From positions 1 through 64,000 of the forward strand of contig NZ_BSSE01000004.1 in assembly GCF_030268965.1 (NCBI RefSeq): a DNA stretch of 64,000 nt, in the 5' to 3' direction. A program made the translations under genes and the position numbers. Positions within the stretch are counted from its first letter, which is position 1, and each line of letters begins with the position of its first letter. The notes beneath the pieces were generated by a model. It was not told the origin of the DNA. It worked only from the letters and a program-made list of their open reading frames with translations, and did not search any database. The stretch comes from Microtetraspora sp. NBRC 16547. GTDB lineage: Bacteria; Actinomycetota; Actinomycetes; Streptosporangiales; Streptosporangiaceae. This document shows positions 50,564-59,196 of the stretch, piece by piece.

Positions 50564-51835
50564 ATGTTCCGGTCGCTGCGCAACTACAACTACCGGCTGT
50601 TCGCGGCCGGCGGCATCGTGTCCAACGTCGGCACCTGGATGCAGCGGACCGCCCAGGACTTGCTGGTGCTCCAGCTGAGCGGCGGCAGCGGCGTGGCGCT
50701 CGGCGTGACGGTGGCGCTGCAGTTCCTGCCGGTGCTCCTGTTCGGGCTGTGGGGCGGGATGCTCGCCGACCGCTACCCGAAGCGCCCGGTGCTCATCGTC
50801 GCCCAGTCGCTCATGGGCGTGCTCGCCGTCACCATGGGTGTGCTCACCCTCAGCGGTTCCGCCCAGGTCTGGCACGTGTACGTGATGGCGTTCGTCCTCG
50901 GCGTCATCTCGTGCGTCGAGGTCCCCACTCGGCAGTCGTTCGTCGTGGAGATGGTCGGTCGTGACGACCTGTCGAACGCGATCGCGCTGAACAGTTCGAC
51001 GTTCAACCTGGCCCGGGTGTTCGGCCCGGCCCTGGCGGGCGTGCTCATCTCCTGGATGGGCACCGGTCCGATCTTCCTGTTGAACGCCGTGTCGTTCGCC
51101 GCGGTGATCGCCGGGCTCGCGCTGATGCGCAAGTCGGAGCTGCGCACCCCCGAGCCGGTGCCGAGGGCCAAGGGCCAGCTCCGCGAGGGGCTCCGGTACG
51201 TCGGGCGGCGCCCCGACCTGCTGCTGCCGATACTGCTCGTGGGCTCGATGGCGATATTCACGCAGAGCTTCTCGACCAGCATCGCGCTCATGGCCACCCA
51301 GGTGTTCGGCGCGGGCGCGTCCTCGTTCGGCGTCGCCTCCAGCGCGTTCGCCGTCGGCGCCCTCGGTGGTGCGCTGCTGGCCGCCAAGCGGGTCAGGCCG
51401 AGCCGCCGGTTCCTGATAATCGGAGCGATCTGCTTCGGCGTGTTCCAGGTCGTCGCGGGGCTCGCGCCGAGCTACCCGGCGTTCCTGGCGTTCCTGATCC
51501 CGGCGGGCATGGCCATGGTCACGGTGAACACCACCGCCAACGCCACCGTCCAGATGGGCGCGTCGCCCGAGATGCGCGGACGCGTGATGGGGATCTACAT
51601 CCTGGTCTTCACCGGCGGCGCTCCCATCGGTTCGCCGCTGGTGGGCTGGCTGGCCGAGGTGGCCGGTCCGCGGGCGTCGGTCGTCGTGGCGGGCATCCTC
51701 AGCGTCCTCGGCGTCGGTCTCGCCGTTCTGGTGACCAGGATCGTGGCCGCGCGGATGCGGTCGCGGAAGGCGCCGGACGCGGAGCGGGCACGCAAGGCCG
51801 TGCCGCCGCGATGGAGCCTGCGGCGGGCCACCTGA
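50564..51835 (+). CDS. MFS drug-type exporter
   Basis: A 423-residue MFS_3-class transporter (TetA/enterobactin-exporter type) with 12 predicted helices. The N-terminus FRSLRNYNYRLFAAGGIVSN and the motif GGMLADRYPKRPVLIVAQ (helix 2-3 loop) are typical. It is probably a drug or metabolite exporter controlled by the preceding MarR. The ATG at 50564 lacks a good ribosome site and the frame is open back through the MarR gene, so translation may be coupled to, or begin within, that gene. The C-terminal tail is basic. Confidence 0.88.
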   Translation: MFRSLRNYNYRLFAAGGIVSNVGTWMQRTAQDLLVLQLSGGSGVALGVTVALQFLPVLLFGLWGGMLADRYPKRPVLIVAQSLMGVLAVTMGVLTLSGSAQVWHVYVMAFVLGVISCVEVPTRQSFVVEMVGRDDLSNAIALNSSTFNLARVFGPALAGVLISWMGTGPIFLLNAVSFAAVIAGLALMRKSELRTPEPVPRAKGQLREGLRYVGRRPDLLLPILLVGSMAIFTQSFSTSIALMATQVFGAGASSFGVASSAFAVGALGGALLAAKRVRPSRRFLIIGAICFGVFQVVAGLAPSYPAFLAFLIPAGMAMVTVNTTANATVQMGASPEMRGRVMGIYILVFTGGAPIGSPLVGWLAEVAGPRASVVVAGILSVLGVGLAVLVTRIVAARMRSRKAPDAERARKAVPPRWSLRRAT

Positions 51836-51888
51836 CGGCTCGCCGGGCCCCCGGCCCGTCTTGTTCGCCGATGGGCGAGAATCGCTGA

Positions 51889-52527
51889 ATGAGCAGGTTG
51901 TTCGTCGCGCTGTCGCCGCCTGTTGGGGTGCTGGCCGAGATCGCCGCCGAGGTGAGCCCGAGGCGGGCGGAGTGGCCGGGCCTGCGCTGGGTGGACGACG
52001 CGCTGTGGCATGTCACACTCGCGTTCCTCGGTGAGGTGCCGGACCCCGTGCGGCCCGAGCTCGACGTACGGTTGGCGCGCGCGGCCGCGCGCTACGCGCC
52101 CATGAGGCTGTGGTTCGGCGCCGCGGGGGCGTTCCCCTCGCCGGGCCGGGCCAAGACCCTCTGGATCGGCCTCAACACCGTTCTCGTCGAGCCTGCCGAG
52201 CCCGCTGGCTCCCAGGGCGCCGGGAGCTCCGAGGGGGCGCACGGGCGCCCCGGGCCGTTCGCGGAGCCGCTGGTGCGGCTGGCGGCGTCGCTCGCCGCCG
52301 GCGCCCGGCGGGCCGGGGCCGAGGAGGTGGACCGGAAGCGGTTCCACCCCCATCTGACCCTGGCCCGCTCACGGCACGGCGACGATCTGCGGACGCTCGT
52401 CGCCTCGATGAGCGCGTTCCGCGGGCGCGAGTGGGAGGCGGAGTCGGTCCAACTGGTGTGCAGCCATCTGGGATCACATGTTCGCTATGAGCGGGTAGCG
52501 GTCTACCCACTCGGCGGACGCGATTAG
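51889..52527 (+). CDS. thpR: RNA 2',3'-cyclic phosphodiesterase (2'-5' RNA ligase family)
   Basis: A 212-residue 2H phosphoesterase. The two H-x-T/S-x motifs are HVTLAF (about residues 43-48) and HLTLAR (about residues 155-160), which form the active site. Family members hydrolyse 2',3'-cyclic phosphates on RNA, with weak ligase activity in vitro. The segment between residues 104 and 121 (EPAEPAGSQGAGSSEGAHGR) is a longer Gly/Ser-rich insertion than usual. It follows the MFS gene by 53 bp. Confidence 0.9.
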   Translation: MSRLFVALSPPVGVLAEIAAEVSPRRAEWPGLRWVDDALWHVTLAFLGEVPDPVRPELDVRLARAAARYAPMRLWFGAAGAFPSPGRAKTLWIGLNTVLVEPAEPAGSQGAGSSEGAHGRPGPFAEPLVRLAASLAAGARRAGAEEVDRKRFHPHLTLARSRHGDDLRTLVASMSAFRGREWEAESVQLVCSHLGSHVRYERVAVYPLGGRD

Positions 52528-52537
52528 GCTCCAATGC

Positions 52538-52621
52538 GTGGATCGTCCTCGTCGCTGGTTGCTGCCCACGGTGCTCGCGCTGCTCGTGCTCATCGTGGTG
52601 CTCGGAACGTTGCTCCGATAG
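52538..52621 (+). CDS. 27-residue membrane micro-protein
   Basis: GTG 52538 to TAG 52621 encodes VDRPRRWLLPTVLALLVLIV plus VLGTLLR. It has a basic N-terminus and one 19-residue transmembrane helix, a composition expected of a real small membrane protein. It begins 10 bp after thpR and ends one base before the convergent aldo/keto reductase stop; the neighbouring genes are packed against it with no overlap, which argues for a selected reading frame. There is no clear ribosome site, so translation would depend on thpR. Function unknown. Confidence 0.45.
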   Translation: MDRPRRWLLPTVLALLVLIVVLGTLLR

Positions 52622-53590
52622 CTACCAGGCGTACTCCTCGGGAGAGGTCTTGAAGCCGGGGAAGATCTCGTCGATGCGGGCGAGCGCCTTCTCGTCGAGA
52701 GTGATCTCCAGGGCCTTCGTCGTCCCGTCGAGCTGGTCCACCGTACGCGGCCCGATGATCGGCGCGGTGACGGCCTTCTGGTGAAGCAGCCAGGCCAGGC
52801 CGACGTTCGCCGGGTCCTCGCCGAGCTCGTCGCAGAACGCCTCATAACGCTCGATCTTGTCGCGGTGCTTCTCCAGCTCCTTGGCGATGGTGTCGGAGGC
52901 GGAGCGGCCCTTGTCGATCTTGCGGAGGATGCCTCCGAGCAGGCCGCCCGCGAGCGGGCTCCACGGGATCAGGCCGAGCCCGTAGTCCTCGCACGCCGGG
53001 ATGACCTCCAGTTCGGCCGCCCGGACGATCAGGTTGTAGTGCGACTGCTCCGAGACCAGGCCCAGCGAGCTGCGGCGGCGGGCCGACTCCTGCGCCTTGG
53101 CGATGTGCCACCCTGCGAAGTTGGACGACCCGACGTACAGGATCTTGCCCTGCTGCTTCAGGATGTCCATGGCCTCCCAGAACTCCTCGAACGGGGTGTT
53201 CCGGTCGACGTGGTGGGCCTGGTAGAGGTCGATGTAGTCGGTCTGCATGCGCTTCAGCGACGCGTCGCAGGCCCGGCGGATGTTGAGCGCCGACAGGCGG
53301 CCCTCGTTGGGCCACCCGCCCATGTCGCCGTAGAGCTTGGTGGCGATGACCGTCCTCTCGCGGCGGCCTCCGCCCTGGGCGAACCAGCGCCCGATGATGT
53401 TCTCGGTGATGCCCTCCCCGAGCTTCCAGCCGTACACGTTGGCGGAGTCGAAGAAGTTGATCCCCAGCTCGTGGGCCCGATCCATGATGGCGAAGGAGTC
53501 GTCCTCCGAGGTCAGGGGGCCGAAGTTCATCGTGCCGAGGCAGAGCCTGCTGACGCGGAGACCTGTGCGGCCAAGCTGTCGGTAATCCAT
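52622..53590 (-). CDS. Aldo/keto reductase
   Basis: A 322-residue NADPH-dependent oxidoreductase of the AKR superfamily. It starts MDYRQLGRTGLRVSRLCLGT. The catalytic tetrad is visible as Asp and Tyr in FFDSANVYGWK, Lys in VIATKLYGD, and His in LYQAHHVDRNTP. The NADPH loop is IGPRTVDQLDGT. The substrate is unknown; relatives reduce small carbonyl compounds or potassium-channel-like ligands. ATG 53590 is the start. It is divergent from the anchored exported protein gene. Confidence 0.94.
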   Translation of the reverse strand: MDYRQLGRTGLRVSRLCLGTMNFGPLTSEDDSFAIMDRAHELGINFFDSANVYGWKLGEGITENIIGRWFAQGGGRRERTVIATKLYGDMGGWPNEGRLSALNIRRACDASLKRMQTDYIDLYQAHHVDRNTPFEEFWEAMDILKQQGKILYVGSSNFAGWHIAKAQESARRRSSLGLVSEQSHYNLIVRAAELEVIPACEDYGLGLIPWSPLAGGLLGGILRKIDKGRSASDTIAKELEKHRDKIERYEAFCDELGEDPANVGLAWLLHQKAVTAPIIGPRTVDQLDGTTKALEITLDEKALARIDEIFPGFKTSPEEYAW

Positions 53591-53779
53591 GGAGCCCACC
53601 CTAGGAACCTGGAGTGGACTCCAGTCGAGTACGCGCCGTACGGAATCGGAATCCGGTCCGCGAGCACAACGGCAGCACACCGTCGGCGGCGGACCGGCGT
53701 CCGGTTGATCACCCTGTCGGCGGCCGCCCGCGACTCGTGTCGGCGGAGTCCGGAGGTGCCCATCGGGAATGATTGCCAC

Positions 53780-55093
53780 ATGGGGAGCAGGCCGGGGACA
53801 TCGACATCACAAGGGGCGAACCGCCTGAAGCGTTCGCGAGGACGGGACAGGTGGTCGCGCGCCGCCTTCGCGGCCGAGGGCGGCCCGAAGCGGGTGCCTC
53901 ACCAGGAGCTTCACCGGGAACGGTCGCTTCACCAGGAGCTTCACCGAGAACGGTCGCCTCACCGAGAGCTTCACCGGGAGTGGTTGCTCCACCGAGGGCT
54001 TCATCCGGGGCGGCTGGTTCGCGCGGTGCTGTTCGTGATGCTGATGTTCGTGTCGCCCCTGCTCGGGTTGACGGTCGCGGCCGGGACGGCGGAAGCGAGC
54101 CCCCTTCCGGCGCGCGCGGCGGACGACGGGCGGCAGCTCTTCACCTTCCGCGACCCGCGGATCGACGAGTCCAGCGGGCTCGCGGTCTCACCGACCCATG
54201 ACGGCATCGTCTACACCCACAACGACAGCGGCGACAGCGCGCGGTTCTTCGCCGTCGGCATGGACGGGCGGACCCGGGCGACGTTCCGCCTGGCCGGGGT
54301 GAACGCGCGGGACTGGGAGGCCATGGCGGCGTCCGTTGACCCCGCGACCGGAAAGGGCGTCCTGTGGTTCGCCGACATCGGCGACAACCTCGACGGCGCC
54401 TGGCCGGACGTCTCGGTCTACAAGGTCGACGAGCCCGACACGATGCGGTCGGCGACGCTCCAGGCCACGCGGTACCGCTTCCGCTACGAGGGCGGCGCCA
54501 GGAACGCCGAGGGCATGATGATCCACCCCAAGACCGGCCGGCTGTACATCGTGAGCAAGGAGTTCTCCGGCTCCATCTACGCGGCGCCCAAGGAACTGCG
54601 CACCGACCGGATCAACCTGCTCCGCCGCGTCGGCCCGGCGCCGATCATGGCGACGGACGCCGCGTACGCGCCGGACGGGTCGAGCTTCGTGATCCGCACC
54701 TACTTCTCCGCCTCGCTCTACCGCGCGCCCGGCGACCTCATCGCCCACCTCACCATGCCGCCGCTCAAGCAGGCCGAGTCCATCGCGTACACGCGGGACG
54801 GCAAGGCGCTGCTGACCGGCTCCGAGGGCGTGCACAGCCCGGTCTATCTCGTGCCTCTCCCGGCCCGTGCGACCTCGGTGTCGGCCTCGGCCTCCGCGAC
54901 GCCGGTGGAGGCCGTGGACGCCCCGGCCGGTACGGCGCGGTCCGGCGACACGGGCACGGTCACGGCGTCGGGGAAGCAGCCGGGCAAGGAGGAGGGTGGC
55001 GGGATCCCGTTTTCGATGGTCGCGCTCTGGCTGGGAACGGCCGTCGGCGCGATCGGCATCATCACGGTGATCGCCTACCGCACCGCCCGCTGA
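53780..55093 (+). CDS. Membrane-anchored exported protein, repeat-rich N-terminus
   Basis: A 437-residue protein. An unusual basic, His/Arg/Leu-rich region of about 80 residues comes first (GANRLKRSRGRDRWSRAAFA, then four HQELHRERSL-type 10-mers). A signal or start-stop helix follows (VLFVMLMFVSPLLGLTVAAG, about residues 80-99). The extracellular domain (about 105-360) has repeated SSGLAVSP, YTHNDSGDSARFFAV, GVLWFADIGDNLDG and YIVSKEFSGSIYAAP units that suggest a six- or seven-bladed beta-propeller. The last part has a Ser/Ala-rich linker and a C-terminal anchor helix (FSMVALWLGTAVGAIGIITV). Start codon choice within the repeat region is uncertain. Unknown function. Confidence 0.7.
   Translation: MGSRPGTSTSQGANRLKRSRGRDRWSRAAFAAEGGPKRVPHQELHRERSLHQELHRERSPHRELHREWLLHRGLHPGRLVRAVLFVMLMFVSPLLGLTVAAGTAEASPLPARAADDGRQLFTFRDPRIDESSGLAVSPTHDGIVYTHNDSGDSARFFAVGMDGRTRATFRLAGVNARDWEAMAASVDPATGKGVLWFADIGDNLDGAWPDVSVYKVDEPDTMRSATLQATRYRFRYEGGARNAEGMMIHPKTGRLYIVSKEFSGSIYAAPKELRTDRINLLRRVGPAPIMATDAAYAPDGSSFVIRTYFSASLYRAPGDLIAHLTMPPLKQAESIAYTRDGKALLTGSEGVHSPVYLVPLPARATSVSASASATPVEAVDAPAGTARSGDTGTVTASGKQPGKEEGGGIPFSMVALWLGTAVGAIGIITVIAYRTAR
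53896..54015 (+). repeat. Four 30-bp tandem repeats in exported-protein gene
   Basis: Units begin at 53896, 53926, 53956 and 53986 (pattern GC-TCACC-AGAGCTTCACCGGGAACGGT, drifting in the last two). They encode ten-residue units HQELHRERSL, HQELHRERSP, HRELHREWLL and a degraded fourth. Confidence 0.88.
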
Positions 55094-55238
55094 CCGCTGT
55101 GCTCAATTGCCTCGCTCGCTCGGCGGCTCGGGGCGCCTGAAGTCGGCTCGTGCCCTCGTCACGTCCTCACTCCTTCGTCACTCCGGGCGTTCCTCGGTTA
55201 CTTCACCGCCGCGCCCCTCGGGTCTCCGGCGCGGCGGC

Positions 55239-55613
55239 TCACATTTTGGCGACGAACGGCTCGCCATGCAGCGCGTGCTCGACCAGCTCGACCGACCGGG
55301 CCAACCGCACGAGGCGGGTGCCCTCGCGGCGGTAGGCGTCGAGCACGGCCTCCACGGCGTGCGGCGGCAGATGGCCCTTCAGGTCGACCGCGGCGCCCCG
55401 GTAGCCGGTCCTGGCGGCCTCGATCTCCGCCTGGACGTGGTGGCGGGCCATCCGGGCGAGCGCGAGCGGGTGCCGTCTGAGCACGCCGTACGCGCGGTAG
55501 TCCGGAGGGACGGCGTCGAGTAGCCACGCCGCCGCCGACTCCTCCCAATCGGGGGTGTCCGGGGCGCGCACCTCGGACGGCCATCCGGGAGGCAGATACA
55601 CGCGAACCAGCAT
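55239..55613 (-). CDS. Hypothetical actinobacterial protein (DUF6912-like)
   Basis: A 124-residue protein starting at ATG 55613 (MLVRVYLPPGWPSEVRAPDT). The opening RVYLPP, a central block AYGVLRRHPLALARMARHHV and the C-terminal helix RLVRLARSVELVEHALHGEP resemble the small actinobacterial proteins that begin MRVYVPLT, now called DUF6912; the similarity is partial. It is soluble, probably alpha/beta. It is divergent from the L-2-hydroxyglutarate oxidase gene. Confidence 0.65.
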   Translation of the reverse strand: MLVRVYLPPGWPSEVRAPDTPDWEESAAAWLLDAVPPDYRAYGVLRRHPLALARMARHHVQAEIEAARTGYRGAAVDLKGHLPPHAVEAVLDAYRREGTRLVRLARSVELVEHALHGEPFVAKM

Positions 55614-55708
55614 ACCGAACAAGAGTTCGATCACGGGGTCTGTCCCTCATGGTGTCGTCTGCGCTAACTTGCGATGATGCGCGTTCAGGGGGCGAAAGCC
55701 GTGCGGCC

Positions 55709-56890
55709 ATGAAGATCGGGGTCATCGGCGCCGGCATCCTCGGGCTGGCCGTCGCGCGGGAGCTGGCGGGCTCCGGCGCCGAGGTGACCGTGCTCGACAA
55801 GGAGAGCCGGGTCGCGGCGCACCAGACCGGGCACAACAGCGGGGTCGTGCACGCCGGCATCTACTACGCCCCCGGATCGCTCAAGGCGCGATTGTGCCGG
55901 GACGGCGTCGCCATGCTCCGGGAATACTGCGCCGAGCACCGCCTGCCGTACGACGAGGTGGGCAAGCTGGTCATCGCCTCGACTCGGGCGGAGCTGCCGG
56001 GGCTGCGCCGCCTCGCGGCCCGGGCGCGCGAGAACGGGGTGCCCGGCATCGCCGAGCTGGACGCGCTCGGCCTACGCGAGATCGAGCCGTTCGCGGTGGG
56101 CGCGGGGGCGGTGCACTCGCCCACCACCGCGATCACGGACTTCCCGGCCGTGGCCCGCCGCCTCGCCGAGGACGTCATCGCCGCAGGCGGGTCGGTACGG
56201 CTCTCGCACCCGGTCGAGCGGCTGCGCGAGACCGCGAGCGGCGTCGAGGTGATCGCGGGACGCTCCCGGTTCGCGTTCGACGCGGTGGTCTCCTGCGCGG
56301 GGCTGGGCACGGACCGGATCGCCGCGCTGGCAGGGGCTCCGGGAGAGGTGCGGATCGTGCCGTTCCGGGGCGAGTACCGACGGCTGGCCGCCGCGGCGCG
56401 GAACCGGGTGCGCGGGCTGATCTATCCGGTGCCCGACCCGCGTTATCCGTTCCTCGGCGTCCACCTGACCAGGCGCGTCGACGGCGAGGTCCTGGTCGGC
56501 CCCAACGCGGTCATGGCCCTCGCGTTCGAGGGCTACCGGTGGCGGGACGTGTCCCCGGCCGATCTGCGGGAGATCCTCGGCTGGCCGGGCACCTGGCGGA
56601 TGGCCGGGCGGAACTGGCGCACCGGCGTGCACGAGGTGTACGGCTCGCTGGCCGCGGACGCGTTCCTGGCCGCCGCCAGGCGCTATGTCCCCTCGCTCGG
56701 CCCGGGTGACCTGGAGCCGGCCGAGGGAGGCGTGCGGGCCCAGGCGGTCGGCCGGGACGGGCGGTTGCTCGACGACTTCGCGATCGACGTCCGCGGGCGG
56801 ATCGTGCTGGTCAGGAACGCGCCGTCACCCGCGGCGACGGCGAGCCTCGCCATCGCCCGACATGTCGTCTTAACGGTGCCTTTAAGCTGA
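55709..56890 (+). CDS. lhgO: L-2-hydroxyglutarate oxidase
   Basis: A 393-residue FAD-dependent oxidoreductase. It starts MKIGVIGAGILGLAVARELA, the Rossmann GXGXXG flavin site. The LhgO/DAO-family segments HQTGHNSGVVHAGIYYAPGS (about 37-56) and VPFRGEYRRLAAAARNRVRG (about 212-231) follow. The end, VRNAPSPAATASLAIARHV, binds FAD. It oxidises L-2-hydroxyglutarate to 2-oxoglutarate in the cytoplasm or at the membrane. The ATG at 55709 is chosen for the Rossmann motif; upstream in-frame residues are not family-like. Confidence 0.93.
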   Translation: MKIGVIGAGILGLAVARELAGSGAEVTVLDKESRVAAHQTGHNSGVVHAGIYYAPGSLKARLCRDGVAMLREYCAEHRLPYDEVGKLVIASTRAELPGLRRLAARARENGVPGIAELDALGLREIEPFAVGAGAVHSPTTAITDFPAVARRLAEDVIAAGGSVRLSHPVERLRETASGVEVIAGRSRFAFDAVVSCAGLGTDRIAALAGAPGEVRIVPFRGEYRRLAAAARNRVRGLIYPVPDPRYPFLGVHLTRRVDGEVLVGPNAVMALAFEGYRWRDVSPADLREILGWPGTWRMAGRNWRTGVHEVYGSLAADAFLAAARRYVPSLGPGDLEPAEGGVRAQAVGRDGRLLDDFAIDVRGRIVLVRNAPSPAATASLAIARHVVLTVPLS

Positions 56891-56931
56891 ACCTCATATA
56901 GTCCGAACGTCATCTTCACGTTGCCTTAAGG

Positions 56932-56951
56932 AAATTCGGTCAAATTCGGCC
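56932..56951 (+). promoter_or_regulatory. Direct-repeat operator before response regulator
   Basis: AAATTCGGTC and AAATTCGGCC are adjacent 10-bp direct repeats, the type of half-site array OmpR/PhoB regulators bind. They lie 8 bp before the regulator's ATG, so they may be autoregulatory. Confidence 0.45.
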
Positions 56952-56959
56952 AATATGTC

Positions 56960-57673
56960 ATGGTGAGCGAATTCCCAGAAGCCCGGTTGCTGATCGTTGA
57001 GGACGAGCCCAACATCCTGGAGCTGCTGGCGGCCAGCCTGCGGTTCGCGGGATTCGAGGTCACCACCGCCTCCAGCGGCGGCGAGGCGGTCGCGGCGGCC
57101 CAGCGCCATCGGCCCGACCTGATCGTCCTTGACGTGATGTTGCCCGACATGGATGGATTCGACATCGTCCGCCGCTTGCGAAGTGGCGGGGCGCACACGC
57201 CTGTCGTCTTCCTCACCGCTCGGGACGCCACCGAGGACAAGATCCGTGGACTCACCCTGGGCGGTGACGACTACGTGACCAAGCCGTTCAGCCTCGAAGA
57301 GGTCATCGCCCGCATCCGCGCCGTGCTCCGCCGTACGACGGGCGACCCGATGGCGCCGCCGCCCCGGCTCACCTTCGCCGACATCGAGTTGGACGAGGAG
57401 ACCCACGAGGTGTGGCGCGGCGGTTCGGCGATCCCGCTGTCCCCGACCGAGTTCAAGCTGCTGCGGTATTTCATGGCGAACGCCGGGCGGGTGCTGTCCA
57501 AGGCGCAGATCCTCGACCACGTGTGGGACTACGACTTCCGCGGTGACGCGGGCATCGTCGAGTCGTACGTGTCGGTGCTCCGCCGCAAGGTCGACAACTC
57601 CCATCCCCGGCTCATCCACACGCTCAGGGGCGTCGGATACGTCATGCGGACGCCCCCGTCCGGCGCCGTGTGA
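56960..57673 (+). CDS. OmpR/PhoB-family response regulator
   Basis: A 237-residue regulator. Receiver domain: acidic pocket LLIVEDEPN, phospho-acceptor Asp in LIVLDVMLPDMDGFD, Thr in VFLTARDA, and Lys in DDYVTKPF. The C-terminal winged helix has SPTEFKLLRYFMANAGRVLS and the recognition helix near VVESYVSVLRRK (here GIVESYVSVLRRKVD). The partner kinase overlaps by 4 bp. It probably controls the adjacent efflux genes. The gene lacks a ribosome site within 15 bases of the start, so translation may be leaderless. Confidence 0.95.
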   Translation: MVSEFPEARLLIVEDEPNILELLAASLRFAGFEVTTASSGGEAVAAAQRHRPDLIVLDVMLPDMDGFDIVRRLRSGGAHTPVVFLTARDATEDKIRGLTLGGDDYVTKPFSLEEVIARIRAVLRRTTGDPMAPPPRLTFADIELDEETHEVWRGGSAIPLSPTEFKLLRYFMANAGRVLSKAQILDHVWDYDFRGDAGIVESYVSVLRRKVDNSHPRLIHTLRGVGYVMRTPPSGAV

Positions 57674-59184
57674 CCGGGGCGGGGAGGCGGTCGGACCGCA
57701 CACCGCTGCGGATCAAGCTGATCGCCGCGATGCTGGCGCTGGTCGCCGTCGCCCTCGCCGTCATCGGCGTGGGCAGCGTCTCGATGCTCAACGGCTACCT
57801 CGTCGACAGGGTCGACACGCAGATCGACACGGTCGCGCAGGACGTCGACAGGCAGCTGAAGCGCAGGCCCCTGGAATACATCAGGCTGCGCCCCCCGCCC
57901 GACGGCTATGTCGCGGTCTACGACCTGGACGGCGTCCTGATCACCACGCAGGCCGGGATGTCCGTCGAGAACGCCCCCGAGCCGCGCTCGCCCTCGCACG
58001 ACATCGAGTCGCCGCAGACCGTCCCGGCCAAGTCGGGGGACGGCATGTGGCGGGTGCGTGTCGTACGGGAAGAGGACGCCGGCAGCGCGCTCGTCGCCGT
58101 CGACCTCGCCTCGGTCCGGCAGATCACCACCCGGCTCGCGCTCATAGAGCTGCTCGGAAGCGGCCTCGTCATGGCCGTGCTCGCCGTGGTCGGCGTCGTC
58201 ACCGTACGGCGGAGCCTGCGCCCGCTGGCCGAGATCGAGCGGACCGCGGAGGCCATCGCCGACGGTGACCTCAGCAGCCGCGTGCCCGACCGCCATCCGC
58301 GTACCGAGGTGGGGCGGCTGTCCCGCTCGCTCAACGGCATGCTGTCCCAGATCGAGGCGGCGTTCCAGGCGAAGGCGTCGTCGGAGGCCGCCGCGCGCGA
58401 GTCGGAGGAGCGGATGCGCCGGTTCGTGGCGGACGCGTCCCACGAACTGCGCACGCCCCTCACCTCGATCCGGGGGTTCGCCGAGTTCCATCGGAGGGTG
58501 CCGGGCAACGACGCCGGCCGCCTGATGCGCCGGATCGAGGACGAGGCCGCCCGGATGGGCCTGCTCGTGGACGATCTGCTGCTCCTCGCCCGGCTGGACC
58601 AGCAGCGCCCGCTCCAGGAGCACCCGGTGGACCTGCTCGCCATCGCCGCCGACGCCGTCTACGACGCGCGGATCCTGGCGCCGGACCGGGACGTCTCCCT
58701 CCTGGTCGAGTCCGACATCGCCCTGATCGTCGAAGGTGACGAGGTACGGCTGCGCCAGGTCGTCGGCAACCTGATGACCAACGCCATGACCCACACGCCC
58801 CCGGGCACGCCGGTGACCGTACGCGTCGGGACGGCCGGCGAGCGTGCCGTCGTCGAGATCGCGGACAAAGGCCCCGGCATGACGGCCGAGCAGGCGGAAC
58901 GCGTCTTCGAGCGCTTCTATCGGGCCGACCTGTCCCGGGCGCGCAAGGACGACGCGGCCATGCGGGCGGCCGGGGGGAGCGGCCTCGGGCTGTCCATCGT
59001 CTCGGCGATCGTCCGCGCGCACGGCGGCGGCGTGACCGTGGAGACGGCGCCCGGTGCGGGCGCGGCCTTCCGCGTCGTGCTCCCGCTCACCCCCGAGGTC
59101 CTCACCCCCGAGGACGCCCGGGAGGAGGAACCGGACCCGGCCGAGGAGATCTCACCCGCTTCTCAGGCGACCCGCACCGAGTAA
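57670..59184 (+). CDS. Sensor histidine kinase
   Basis: A 504-residue membrane kinase. Helices at about 14-38 and 158-180 bracket an extracellular sensor of about 120 residues; then HAMP (about 180-232), the dimerisation helix with the phospho-His in FVADASHELRTPLTSIRGF, and HATPase_c with N box VVGNLMTNAMTHTPPG, G1 EIADKGPGMT, and G2 GGSGLGLSIVSAIVRAHGG. The start GTG overlaps the regulator stop (GTGA). It senses an unknown envelope signal and, with its regulator, likely controls the efflux genes that follow. Confidence 0.95.
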   Translation: MTGAGRRSDRTPLRIKLIAAMLALVAVALAVIGVGSVSMLNGYLVDRVDTQIDTVAQDVDRQLKRRPLEYIRLRPPPDGYVAVYDLDGVLITTQAGMSVENAPEPRSPSHDIESPQTVPAKSGDGMWRVRVVREEDAGSALVAVDLASVRQITTRLALIELLGSGLVMAVLAVVGVVTVRRSLRPLAEIERTAEAIADGDLSSRVPDRHPRTEVGRLSRSLNGMLSQIEAAFQAKASSEAAARESEERMRRFVADASHELRTPLTSIRGFAEFHRRVPGNDAGRLMRRIEDEAARMGLLVDDLLLLARLDQQRPLQEHPVDLLAIAADAVYDARILAPDRDVSLLVESDIALIVEGDEVRLRQVVGNLMTNAMTHTPPGTPVTVRVGTAGERAVVEIADKGPGMTAEQAERVFERFYRADLSRARKDDAAMRAAGGSGLGLSIVSAIVRAHGGGVTVETAPGAGAAFRVVLPLTPEVLTPEDAREEEPDPAEEISPASQATRTE

Positions 59185-59196
59185 AAGGCCTGGCGG

